Below, one piece after another: positions 7,677-16,185 of a DNA stretch of 64,000 bases. The first letter of the stretch is position 1; each line of letters starts with the position of its first letter. This DNA comes from Gemmatimonadota bacterium (GTDB taxonomy: Bacteria > Gemmatimonadota > Gemmatimonadetes > Gemmatimonadales > GWC2-71-9), in NCBI GenBank assembly GCA_003222035.1, contig QHUS01000047.1, positions 1 to 64,000 of the forward strand, written 5' to 3'. The notes below the pieces were generated by a model, which was not told the DNA's origin, searched no databases, and was given only the letters and a program-made list of their open reading frames with translations. The translations under genes were made by a program, and so were the position numbers.

Positions 7677-9128
7677 GTGGGCGTCGTACACCTCACTGCC
7701 GAGTTATGGCCGTTCGCCAGGACCGGCGGCTTGGGCGAAGCGGTGAGCGGCCTGGCGCGCTGCCAGGCGGCCGTGGGCATGCCGACCGCGGTGATCCTCC
7801 CGTTGTACCGGCAGGTACGCGAGACGACTCAAACCCTCGAGCGGGCAGGTCGGCCCTTCACCGTGACACTGGGTGCTCGGACCGAAACCGCGTGGCTATA
7901 CCGCGCGCAGGACGACAACGCCGAGGGCGTGCCTCAGGTCTTCTTCATCGAGCACCCGGACTTCTTCGACCGCGCGGGGATCTACGGCGACGATACCGGT
8001 GACTATCCCGACAACGCACTGCGATTCGCGTTTTTCTGCAAGGCGGCCCTGACGGTCCTGCCACAGATCGCGCCGGCGACCAACGTCGTGCACGCGCACG
8101 ACTGGCACGCGGCCCTGGCGCCGGTCTACCTGCGCACGGCCTTCGCGGGTGACGCGTTCCATGGTCGCCTGGGTGCGGTGCTGTCCGTCCACAACGCCGG
8201 ATTCCAGGGCCACTTTGCTCCCGAAACCATGGGGACGCTCGGCCTGGCGCCCGACTTGTACGACGCCGGCCACTTCGAGTGGTACGGCCGCATGAACGCC
8301 CTCAAGGGCGGATTGGCGTTTTCCGACATGGCTGTGACCGTGAGCCCGCGGCACGCGCAAGAGCTGCTCACCGCGGATGGTGGCTTCGGACTGCACGACA
8401 CGTTCATCGGTCTCGGGGACCGGCTCGTGGGCATCCTCAATGGGATCGACGCGGAGGCGTGGAACCCGGCCACCGATCAACACGTCCCGGCGAACTACAG
8501 CGCCGACGATCTGCCCGGCAAGCGGCGCTGCAAGGCGGCCATGCAGCGCGCCTACGGGCTGCCGCAGCGCGCCCAAACGCCCCTGTTCGGGATGAGCGCG
8601 CGCCTCGTGTCGCAAAAGGGGTTGGACCTGGTACTCGGTGCCGACCTGATGGGCCTGACCGACGCGCAGTTTGTCTTCCTGGGCGCCGGAGAGCACCGCT
8701 ACCACGCGGCCCTTACGGAGCTCGCGGCGGCGAACCCGGAGCGGGTCGCGGTCGAGTTCGCCTTTACCGATCACCTCGAGCACAAGCTGCTGTCGGGCGC
8801 CGACCTCCTCCTGATGCCGTCCTTGTACGAGCCGTGCGGGCTCACGCAGATGCGGGCGCAGCGCTACGGTACCGTCCCCGTCGCCCGCCGCGTCGGTGGC
8901 CTGCTCGACAGCATCACCGACGGCGAGACGGGCATCATGTTCGACGAGTACGCACCGGCGGCGCTCGAGCAGGCGGTGCTGCGGGCACTGAGTCTCTATC
9001 GCGACCGCGCCGCGTGGAAGGCGCTCATGCGGCAGGTCATGGCCCTGCCGTTCGGGTGGGAGGGCTCCACGCTCCGCTACCTGGACGTCTACCGGCGGGC
9101 CCTCAGTCTCCACTCGGCCGCCGCCTGA
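7677..9128 (+). CDS. glgA: Glycogen synthase, GT5 family
   Basis: 483 aa, normal GlgA length. The N-terminal sugar-nucleotide loop reads RTGGLGEAV near residues 16-24; the first residue of the classical KxGGL is Arg here. The catalytic glutamate is in the PSLYEPCGLTQ segment at E385. HAHDWHAAL is the acceptor-side motif. Starts at GTG 7677, after a 121-base spacer in which I see no gene. Transfers glucose from ADP-glucose (or UDP-glucose) to glucan. Follows the phosphorylase and precedes the GH57 branching-type enzyme, so synthesis and breakdown are encoded together. Confidence 0.92.
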   Translation: MGVVHLTAELWPFARTGGLGEAVSGLARCQAAVGMPTAVILPLYRQVRETTQTLERAGRPFTVTLGARTETAWLYRAQDDNAEGVPQVFFIEHPDFFDRAGIYGDDTGDYPDNALRFAFFCKAALTVLPQIAPATNVVHAHDWHAALAPVYLRTAFAGDAFHGRLGAVLSVHNAGFQGHFAPETMGTLGLAPDLYDAGHFEWYGRMNALKGGLAFSDMAVTVSPRHAQELLTADGGFGLHDTFIGLGDRLVGILNGIDAEAWNPATDQHVPANYSADDLPGKRRCKAAMQRAYGLPQRAQTPLFGMSARLVSQKGLDLVLGADLMGLTDAQFVFLGAGEHRYHAALTELAAANPERVAVEFAFTDHLEHKLLSGADLLLMPSLYEPCGLTQMRAQRYGTVPVARRVGGLLDSITDGETGIMFDEYAPAALEQAVLRALSLYRDRAAWKALMRQVMALPFGWEGSTLRYLDVYRRALSLHSAAA

Positions 9129-9139
9129 CCGCGGGAGAG

Positions 9140-10780
9140 ATGGACTTCGTCCTCACGCTGCACAGCCATCTGCCGTACGTGCTGCATCACGGGCGCTGGC
9201 CGCACGGCAGTGACTGGCTGTGCGAAGCCGCGCTCGATACGTATCTCCCTCTGCTCGAGGTCCTGCAGGCGCTCGACGCGCAGCGCGTTCCCGCTCCGCT
9301 GACCATCGGGTTCACGCCGGTGCTGGCGAACCAGCTGGCAAATCCCAGCTTCACCACTGAGCTGGAAGCGTTCTTCGATCAGCGCGCGACAGCGTGCGCA
9401 GAGGCTCCCGCAGGACTCGCGGAGACGGGGGACACGGCGCTCCTGCCTTTGGTCGAGTTCTGGAAGGCACGGTTCGCCCGCCTCCGCAACTTGTTTCACT
9501 CGATCGACTGCGACATCGTGAGCGCGTTCCGCCGGCTCCAAGACGAAGGGCGTCTCGAGATCATCGGCTCGGCGGCGACGCACGGGTATCTCCCGCTCCT
9601 GGCACGCGACGAGAGCATTCGCTTGCAGCTGGCCGTGGGCCGCAGCGAGCATCGGCGCCTGTTCGGACGCGACCCCGCGGGCTGCTGGGTCCCCGAATGC
9701 GCCTACCGGCCGCGGGCGGGACCGCGTCCCGGCATCGAGGAGCACCTCGGCGCGGCCGGCTTTCGGTACTTCTTCACCGATGCCCACCTCGCCCAGGCGG
9801 GCGACGCGCTCGGGAGCTACGGGGAAGCGCCGTTGGGGGCCGAGCGGTTCGATGCCGATCGACCAGAAATGCCGGCCAAGCCCGAGGGCCCGATCGTGCG
9901 GTCTCCATATCAGGCGTACCGGGTCACGCAGGCCCGATCCAGACGACCCGTAGCCGCCCTGGTGCGCGATCCCCGCTCGTCGATGCAGGTCTGGAGCCGG
10001 CATCTCGGGTATCCGGGGGATGGGTCGTACCTCGAGTTTCACAAGATCCGCTGGCCCGGCGGCCTCAAGCTGTGGCGCGTGACGGGCGCCAACGTCGACC
10101 TCGGCGGGAAGGGCGCGTACGACCCCGCCGCCGCGTTGCGCCGGGTGGGTGATCACGCGCGTCATTTCGCACACCTGGTCGCGGGCATTGCCGCGGAAGG
10201 CGGCGCGGGTGCGACTCGGCCTCAGGTCGTGGTCGCACCGTTCGACACCGAGCTGTTTGGTCACTGGTGGTTCGAGGGTGTGGACTTTCTCGCCGCCGTG
10301 TACCGTGAGCTACGCCACCATCCCGGCGTCCGGCCGACGCCCGCGTCGCGGCACGTGATGGACCATCCCCCGCGCGTCGGGCTGCAACTGGCGGAGGGGT
10401 CGTGGGGTGTGAACGGCGACCACTCGATGTGGCTCAACGATCGCACCGCGTGGACCTGGTCCAGGCTGCGAGCGCTCGAGACCAAGTTCTGGAAGGCGGC
10501 GCCCGCGGCGCTCAAATCGGCGCGTACCCGTCCCGTGCTCGCCCAGGCGGCCCGCGAGCTGCTGCTCGCGCAGGCCTCCGACTGGCAGTTCATGATCTCC
10601 ACCGGGGCCGTCCCGGATTACGCCGAGCGGCGCTTCAAGCTTCATTGCGACGATGCCGAGCGGCTCATCACGGGATTGGCCGATGGGGCCGACGTGGAGC
10701 GCCTGGTGGACGATCTGGCTCGCCGCGACGACCTGTTCCCCGACGTCCTGGCCAGCGTCGCCGAGGTGCTGCGGGTTTGA
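9140..10780 (+). CDS. GH57 1,4-alpha-glucan branching enzyme type (DUF1957 architecture)
   Basis: 546 aa from ATG 9140, which has a GGGAGAG ribosome site and lies 11 bases after glgA. GH57 conserved regions: LTLHSHLPYV at the N-terminus, nucleophile region GCWVPECAY with E186, and acid/base region FDTELFGHWWFEG with D369. The C-terminal helical domain with QASDWQFM is typical of GH57 branching enzymes such as Thermus/Thermococcus AmyC-like proteins. A GH13 GlgB is absent from the cluster, so this enzyme probably makes the alpha-1,6 branches. The frame is open upstream over glgA but that part is shadow. Confidence 0.9.
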   Translation: MDFVLTLHSHLPYVLHHGRWPHGSDWLCEAALDTYLPLLEVLQALDAQRVPAPLTIGFTPVLANQLANPSFTTELEAFFDQRATACAEAPAGLAETGDTALLPLVEFWKARFARLRNLFHSIDCDIVSAFRRLQDEGRLEIIGSAATHGYLPLLARDESIRLQLAVGRSEHRRLFGRDPAGCWVPECAYRPRAGPRPGIEEHLGAAGFRYFFTDAHLAQAGDALGSYGEAPLGAERFDADRPEMPAKPEGPIVRSPYQAYRVTQARSRRPVAALVRDPRSSMQVWSRHLGYPGDGSYLEFHKIRWPGGLKLWRVTGANVDLGGKGAYDPAAALRRVGDHARHFAHLVAGIAAEGGAGATRPQVVVAPFDTELFGHWWFEGVDFLAAVYRELRHHPGVRPTPASRHVMDHPPRVGLQLAEGSWGVNGDHSMWLNDRTAWTWSRLRALETKFWKAAPAALKSARTRPVLAQAARELLLAQASDWQFMISTGAVPDYAERRFKLHCDDAERLITGLADGADVERLVDDLARRDDLFPDVLASVAEVLRV

Positions 10781-12375
10781 GCGTCCGGTCGATCGTCATC
10801 CACGGGCATTTCTACCAGCCGCCGCGGGAAGATCCTTGGCTCGACCAGATCCCCGTCGAGGCGTCGGCAGCGCCGTTCCACGACTGGAACGAGCGCATCG
10901 AGCACGAGTGCTATCGCGCTGTCGTCGCCGCGCGCGTGCATGCGCCCGACGGTCGCATCGCGCAGATCCTGAACACGCTCGAGGGAATCAGTTTCGACTT
11001 CGGACCGACGCTGTTGGAATGGCTCGAGCGGAAGGCACCGGACACCTATGCGGCCGTGCTCCAGGCCGACCGCGTGAGCCGCGAGCGGCATGCCGGGCAC
11101 GGCAACGCGATCGCCATGCCGTACCACCACGCCATCCTGCCGCTCGCGTCGCGGCGGGACAAGGTCACGGAGGTACGTTGGGGGATCACGGATTTCCGGC
11201 GCCGCTTCGGGCGCGAGCCCGAAGGCATGTGGTTACCCGAGACCGCGGTCGACCCCGAAACGCTCGACGTGCTCGCCGCCGAGGGGATTCGTTTCACGAT
11301 CCTCGCGCCCCATCAGGTGAAGGAAGCGCCCGCGGACGGGTCGCCGTGCCTCTACCGGACCCTGGGCGGCCGGTCGATCGCGCTGTTCGTCTATGACGGT
11401 CCGCTCTCGCACGACGTGGCCTTTGGACCGCTACTCACGGATGCGAAGCAGTGGGCTGAACGCCTCACGGCACCGGGGAAGAGAAGCCTCGTGGGGGTGG
11501 CGACGGACGGCGAGACCTACGGTCATCATCATCGCTTCGGCGAGATCGCGCTCGCGTGGTTGCTCGGCGAGCTCGGGAGCCGTCCGAACGTGCGGGTGGA
11601 GAACTTCGCCGCGGTCCTGGCGCGGCGGCCGCCGGATCGGGAGGTGAAGCTCGTCGCGCCCTCTTCGTGGAGTTGCACTCACGGGGTGGAGCGCTGGCGC
11701 GCGGAGTGCGGCTGCCGCATGGCCGAGCGCCCGACGCAGCAGCGCTGGCGCGCACCGCTGCGCCAGGCGCTCGACTGGCTGGCGGGCGAACTGCACGCGC
11801 GCTTCGAGCGCGAGGGGGCCGCGTGTTTCGCGGACCCGTGGGCCGCGCGCGATGCCCACCACCCGCGGGATGCGGGTCCACCGGGACGCGCCGGCGAGCT
11901 GCTCGAGCTCGAGCGGAACGCGCTGCGGATGTTCACCTCGTGCGGCTGGTTCTTCGACGACATCGCGGGCCTCGAGTCGGTCCAGGTGCTCAAGTACGCG
12001 GCCCGCGCGATCGAGCTGACGGGCGCAGACGCGCCGCGGCTCGAGGCGGGACTGCTCGAGCGACTGGCTCGGGCGGAGAGCAACGACCCGGCTGCGGGAA
12101 CCGGCCGCGATCTCTACGTGAATCGTGCGACGCGGCCTGCGGCAGCCCGAGAGTTGCTGAGCGCGATCACCGCGCTCGAGCACGACCAGTCCGCGCGCGC
12201 GCTCGCGGCCGTCACCGACCTCGTGGACCGCCTCGAGCGAGAGGGCGGAGGCCCGATCCCGTTCGACGTGCAGACCAGGTTCTACCGCATCCGCACCGCC
12301 GCACCTCCCGAGCGTGCGGCCCAACTCGCGTCCTTGGCCTGGCGATTGGGCTTCGCCAAGGAGGAGGGCCACTAG
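10777..12375 (+). CDS. GH57-family protein with DUF3536-type C-terminus
   Basis: 532 aa from TTG 10777, which overlaps the previous stop (TTGA). The N-terminus after it, VIHGHFYQPPREDPW, is the canonical beginning of this subfamily. GH57 region 3 is GMWLPETAVD with E155 and region 4 is VATDGETYGHHH with D244. The C-terminal half carries CSCRxGVERWRAECGC-like text (SWSCTHGVERW and CGC) with a cluster of cysteines, found in the DUF3536 group whose exact substrate is not established. Alternative ATG/GTG starts near the motif do not exist, which is why TTG was chosen. Confidence 0.87.
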   Translation: MSVRSIVIHGHFYQPPREDPWLDQIPVEASAAPFHDWNERIEHECYRAVVAARVHAPDGRIAQILNTLEGISFDFGPTLLEWLERKAPDTYAAVLQADRVSRERHAGHGNAIAMPYHHAILPLASRRDKVTEVRWGITDFRRRFGREPEGMWLPETAVDPETLDVLAAEGIRFTILAPHQVKEAPADGSPCLYRTLGGRSIALFVYDGPLSHDVAFGPLLTDAKQWAERLTAPGKRSLVGVATDGETYGHHHRFGEIALAWLLGELGSRPNVRVENFAAVLARRPPDREVKLVAPSSWSCTHGVERWRAECGCRMAERPTQQRWRAPLRQALDWLAGELHARFEREGAACFADPWAARDAHHPRDAGPPGRAGELLELERNALRMFTSCGWFFDDIAGLESVQVLKYAARAIELTGADAPRLEAGLLERLARAESNDPAAGTGRDLYVNRATRPAAARELLSAITALEHDQSARALAAVTDLVDRLEREGGGPIPFDVQTRFYRIRTAAPPERAAQLASLAWRLGFAKEEGH

Positions 12376-12393
12376 CTGGAGCCGATTCGCTTC

Positions 12394-14310
12394 GTGTTCG
12401 GGGTCCACTTCCACCAGCCGGTTGGGAACTTCGATCACGTGTTCGAGCAACACGTGCGCGACGTGTACCGCCCGTTCCTCGAGCGATTGTCCGAGCACGG
12501 GTTCTTCCCCATCGCCGTCCACCTTTCCGGGCCGCTGCTCGAGTGGCTTGAGGCGCACGAAGCAAAGCTGCTGGACCTGATCGGCGGGCTCGCGAGTGAC
12601 GGCCGCGTGGAGCTGCTGCTGGCGGGGTTCTATGAGCCGGTGCTCGTGTCTCTGCCCCGGGAGGACCGTCTCGAGCAGATCGAGCGGATGCGGCAGACGA
12701 TCCGGCGGCGTTTCGGAGTAACGGCGAGCGGGCTCTGGTTGACGGAGCGGGTTTGGGAGCCCGAGCTGGCGGCCGATCTTGCCCTGGCGGGCGTCCGGTT
12801 CGCGCTCGTGGACGATCGTCATTTCCTGGTCTCGGGCTTCACTCGCGACCGACTCCACTCCCCCTTCTGGACCGAGAGCGACGGCCGGCGGGTCGCCATC
12901 TTCCCGATCGACGAGCGGCTGCGCTACCTCATCCCGTTCAAGCCGCCGGCCGACACGGTGGGCTACCTGCGGGACCTCCGGAAGCACGGCGCCCGGCTCG
13001 CCGTTCTGGCGGACGATGGCGAGAAGTTCGGCGGCTGGCCCGGGACGAAGGAGTGGGTCTACGACCGGGGGTGGCTCGCTCATTTTCTGGACGCCATGGG
13101 GAAGGTGCTCGCGAACGGCGAGGTCCGCCTCACGACGCTATCCGCGGCTCTCGACGAGGTGCCGAGCGGCGGACTCGCGTATCTCCCGACGGCCTCATAC
13201 CGCGAGATGGAAACCTGGTCGCTGCCACCGCAGGCCGCCGCGAGGCTGGCCCGGCTCGAGCACGACCTGGGCGCGGAGCGAGTCGCCGGTCCCGACGGGG
13301 CGCTGCTCCGCGGGGCGCATTGGCGCAACTTCTTCGTGCGCTACCCCGAAGCGAACCGCATGCACAAGAAAATGATGGCCCTCTCCGCCCTGTGCCGCAG
13401 CCGCGGCAATCCCGTCGAGGCGCGGCAGGCGATCGCGCGGGCGCAGTGCAACGACGCCTACTGGCACGGCGTGTTCGGCGGCCTCTACCTCCCCCACCTC
13501 CGCCACGCGATCTGGCGCAACCTCGCGCTGGCCGAGACGGAGCTGCGGCGGGGCGAGCCGCTTCAAGTCGAGCGCCTCGACCTGGATGGCGACGGATTCG
13601 AGGAAATCTGGATTCACTCCGCCGATTTCTCCGCGCTCGTGAGTCCGCACCGCGGCGGCGCGATCGAGGAGTACTCCGTGTTTCGGACGGGACTCAATTA
13701 CGCGGACGTATTGACCCGCCGGCGGGAAGCCTATCATGAGCTTCCGCACGCTCATCACGGGGCAGAGGCCGGTACCGGAGACGGTGCGCCGAGCATTCAC
13801 GACATCGAGAAGGGCATCCGTCTCACTCGCCTCCCTCCCGTCGATCGCGACCCCAGAGCGCTGTTCGTCGATCGCGTGGTGCCGGGCGACCTCGCCCTGG
13901 ACGCCTATGAGCGCACCGAGTACGAGCCGCTGGCCTCGTGGGCGGGGTCGCCCCTCCAAGCCGACGTGGAGGCCACGGGCGACTCCGTCGACGTCACGTG
14001 CCGGGGAAGAGGGGGGGGCCGCTCGCTGGAGAAGCGGATGCACTTCGACGCGCGCGGCGGATTCAGCGTGACGTATCGTTGGGATCGAGACGCGTTTCCG
14101 CCGAGCGCGCTGTTCGCGCCCGAGCTTTCCCTGGCCCATCTCCTCGAACCGGCCTGCGTGCCGGACGCCGAGGTGTGGTCGTTCCCCATCGCGACGGTGT
14201 CCAAGTCCGAGCGTGGGCTCGACGATACGGTGCAGGGGACGTCGCTCACGCTGCGGTGGCCGGTGAAGGTCGGTGAGGCGAGGATCGCGATCGAGCCCGC
14301 TGTCCCCTAG
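12394..14310 (+). CDS. GH57 4-alpha-glucanotransferase / alpha-amylase-like protein
   Basis: 638 aa from GTG 12394. Family proteins usually begin about six residues earlier than FGVHFHQPVGNF, and the in-frame codon 12376 CTG would add LEPIRF, so a CTG start is possible. GH57 region 3 LTERVWEPEL contains nucleophile E118; region 4 LADDGEKFGGWPGT contains acid/base D207 or D208, equivalent to D214 of Thermococcus litoralis 4-alpha-glucanotransferase. The C-terminal half fits the DUF1925/DUF1926 beta-sandwich domains of that enzyme. It closes the glucan operon. Transglycosylase versus hydrolase activity cannot be read from sequence. Confidence 0.88.
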   Translation: MFGVHFHQPVGNFDHVFEQHVRDVYRPFLERLSEHGFFPIAVHLSGPLLEWLEAHEAKLLDLIGGLASDGRVELLLAGFYEPVLVSLPREDRLEQIERMRQTIRRRFGVTASGLWLTERVWEPELAADLALAGVRFALVDDRHFLVSGFTRDRLHSPFWTESDGRRVAIFPIDERLRYLIPFKPPADTVGYLRDLRKHGARLAVLADDGEKFGGWPGTKEWVYDRGWLAHFLDAMGKVLANGEVRLTTLSAALDEVPSGGLAYLPTASYREMETWSLPPQAAARLARLEHDLGAERVAGPDGALLRGAHWRNFFVRYPEANRMHKKMMALSALCRSRGNPVEARQAIARAQCNDAYWHGVFGGLYLPHLRHAIWRNLALAETELRRGEPLQVERLDLDGDGFEEIWIHSADFSALVSPHRGGAIEEYSVFRTGLNYADVLTRRREAYHELPHAHHGAEAGTGDGAPSIHDIEKGIRLTRLPPVDRDPRALFVDRVVPGDLALDAYERTEYEPLASWAGSPLQADVEATGDSVDVTCRGRGGGRSLEKRMHFDARGGFSVTYRWDRDAFPPSALFAPELSLAHLLEPACVPDAEVWSFPIATVSKSERGLDDTVQGTSLTLRWPVKVGEARIAIEPAVP

Positions 14311-14318
14311 GAGGATCG

Positions 14319-16184
14319 ATGCCCCGGCGTCTCTGGGCTGTTGCCGTTCTGCTCCTTGCCGTCGATCTGCACGCGCAGCAATCGCCGCCGCAACCGCTGT
14401 TCAAGCTCGAAGAAGTCATGATCCCGGTCCGCGACGGCGTGCGCCTGCAGACGGTGATCCTGACGCCGGTCGATCGGACAGCACCCCTGCCGATCCTGTT
14501 TCGCCGCACGCCGTACGGCGTGCCCGATGAGCCGCCCCGGCAGATGCCGGCCAGCATCAAGGAGCTGGCGCAGGACGGCTACATCTTCGTGATCCAGAAC
14601 CTGCGCGGCCGCTTCAAATCGGAGGGAGTCTTCAAATTGACGTCCCAGGTCGATCTCAAAGATTCGACCTCCACCAATGAGACCACTGACGCGTACGACA
14701 GCATCGACTGGCTCGTCAAGCATGTGCCGAACAACGGCAACGTCGGCATGTCTGGCGTGTCGTACGACGGTCTGACCACCGCGCTGGCGTTGCTGCATCC
14801 GCACCCCGCGCTGAAGGCGATGAGCGAGCAGGCCGCTCCTGTCGATCAGTGGATGAACGACGACGACCACCGCTACGGGGCGCTGCGCGAGAGCTACGCA
14901 TTCGAGTACGCCGTGCTCGAGCAGGCCGACAAGTTCAAGAACACCCATTTCGCGTTCGAGACGTACGACACGTACTCGTGGTACCTGGAGCTCGGTCCGC
15001 TATCGAACATCAACGCGAAATACCTCCACGGATCGATTCCCTACTGGAACGACGTCGTGGCCCATCCGGACTACGACGAGTTCTGGCAGAAGGAGGCATG
15101 GGTCAGCCAGCTGCACGCATCGACGGTGCCGAACCTGAACGTCGCTGGGTTCTGGGATCAGGAAGATCCCTGGGGGCCGTGGCAGATCTTCCGTCACGCC
15201 CAGGAGCACGATCCCGACAACACCAACTTCATGGTCGCGGGCCCGTGGTATCACGGGCAGTGGCGCGCGCCGAAAGGCGACAGCATCGGCTTGATTTCGT
15301 TCGGGGGGCACGAGACAGCGCGCGAGTTCCGCGAGACGATCGAGGCACCGTTCTTCCGCTACTACCTGCAGGGGCGCGGCGCGAAGCCGGCGTGGAAGGC
15401 GACCACGTTCCAGTCGGGGACGAACCGGTGGCGGACCTACGCGGTATGGCCACCCAAGGAGGCCAAGGCCACGAACCTGTATCTCCACGCCGATGGCACG
15501 CTGTCGTTCGCGGCGCCGCGCGGCGCCCCGAGGGCCTATCGCGAGTACGTCTCGGATCCGGCGACCCCGGTGCCGTACCGGCAGCGTCCGATCTCACCCA
15601 CGTATCCGGGCGGTGACTGGCGCACGTGGGAGGTGGCGGACCAGCGGTTCGTGGACGGGCGGCCCGACGTCCTCACCTTCGTGAGCGCGCCCTTGGACCA
15701 CGATCTCACGATCACCGGGGAGGTGGCGGCTGACCTGTTCGCCGCGACGTCGGGCACCGACGCCGACTTCATCGTCAAGCTCATCGACGTGTACCCCGAG
15801 GACGCCCAGCCAAGCGCGTGGGATCCGGACGCCGGTCCCAAGCCCGGCGCGTTCGCACGCTCGGTGAACGGGTACCAGCTGCCGATCGCCATGGAGGTCC
15901 GCCGGGGCCGCTACAACACGAGCTACGAGCGCCCCCGGGCCCTCGCACCCAACACGCCGATCGAATGGAAGATTCCGCTGCGCGACCGCGACCATGTGTT
16001 TCTCAAGGGGCACCGGCTCATGGTCCAGGTACAGTCGACGTGGTTCCCGCTCATCGACCGCAACCCGCAGACGTTCGTGCCCAGCATCTATCAGGCGAAG
16101 GCGGGGAGCTACGTCAAAGCGACCCAGCGGGTGTACTGCGCGCCGGGGCTGGCGTCACACATCGTGCTGCCGATGATGCCATAG
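14319..16184 (+). CDS. Secreted CocE/NonD-family hydrolase (X-Pro dipeptidyl-peptidase-like)
   Basis: 621 aa. Residues 1-20 form a signal peptide (RRLWAVAVLLLAVDLHAQ). The alpha/beta hydrolase nucleophile is S148 in GMSGVSYDGL. Early DGVRLQTVILTP and a C-terminal jelly-roll (DLFAATSGTDADFIVKL) match the S15/CocE family, which includes X-Pro dipeptidyl peptidases, cocaine esterase and glutaryl-7-ACA acylases. An AGGAGG site sits 5 bases before the ATG. It starts 8 bases after the GH57 gene, so may be cotranscribed, but the function is different. The stop codon is one base from that of the convergent gamma-glutamyltransferase. Confidence 0.88.
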   Translation: MPRRLWAVAVLLLAVDLHAQQSPPQPLFKLEEVMIPVRDGVRLQTVILTPVDRTAPLPILFRRTPYGVPDEPPRQMPASIKELAQDGYIFVIQNLRGRFKSEGVFKLTSQVDLKDSTSTNETTDAYDSIDWLVKHVPNNGNVGMSGVSYDGLTTALALLHPHPALKAMSEQAAPVDQWMNDDDHRYGALRESYAFEYAVLEQADKFKNTHFAFETYDTYSWYLELGPLSNINAKYLHGSIPYWNDVVAHPDYDEFWQKEAWVSQLHASTVPNLNVAGFWDQEDPWGPWQIFRHAQEHDPDNTNFMVAGPWYHGQWRAPKGDSIGLISFGGHETAREFRETIEAPFFRYYLQGRGAKPAWKATTFQSGTNRWRTYAVWPPKEAKATNLYLHADGTLSFAAPRGAPRAYREYVSDPATPVPYRQRPISPTYPGGDWRTWEVADQRFVDGRPDVLTFVSAPLDHDLTITGEVAADLFAATSGTDADFIVKLIDVYPEDAQPSAWDPDAGPKPGAFARSVNGYQLPIAMEVRRGRYNTSYERPRALAPNTPIEWKIPLRDRDHVFLKGHRLMVQVQSTWFPLIDRNPQTFVPSIYQAKAGSYVKATQRVYCAPGLASHIVLPMMP

Positions 16185-16185
16185 G

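Noticed and set aside
11431-13083. 550-codon antisense frame across two GH57 genes
   Set aside because: Spans the junction of two supported genes and has no domain signature.
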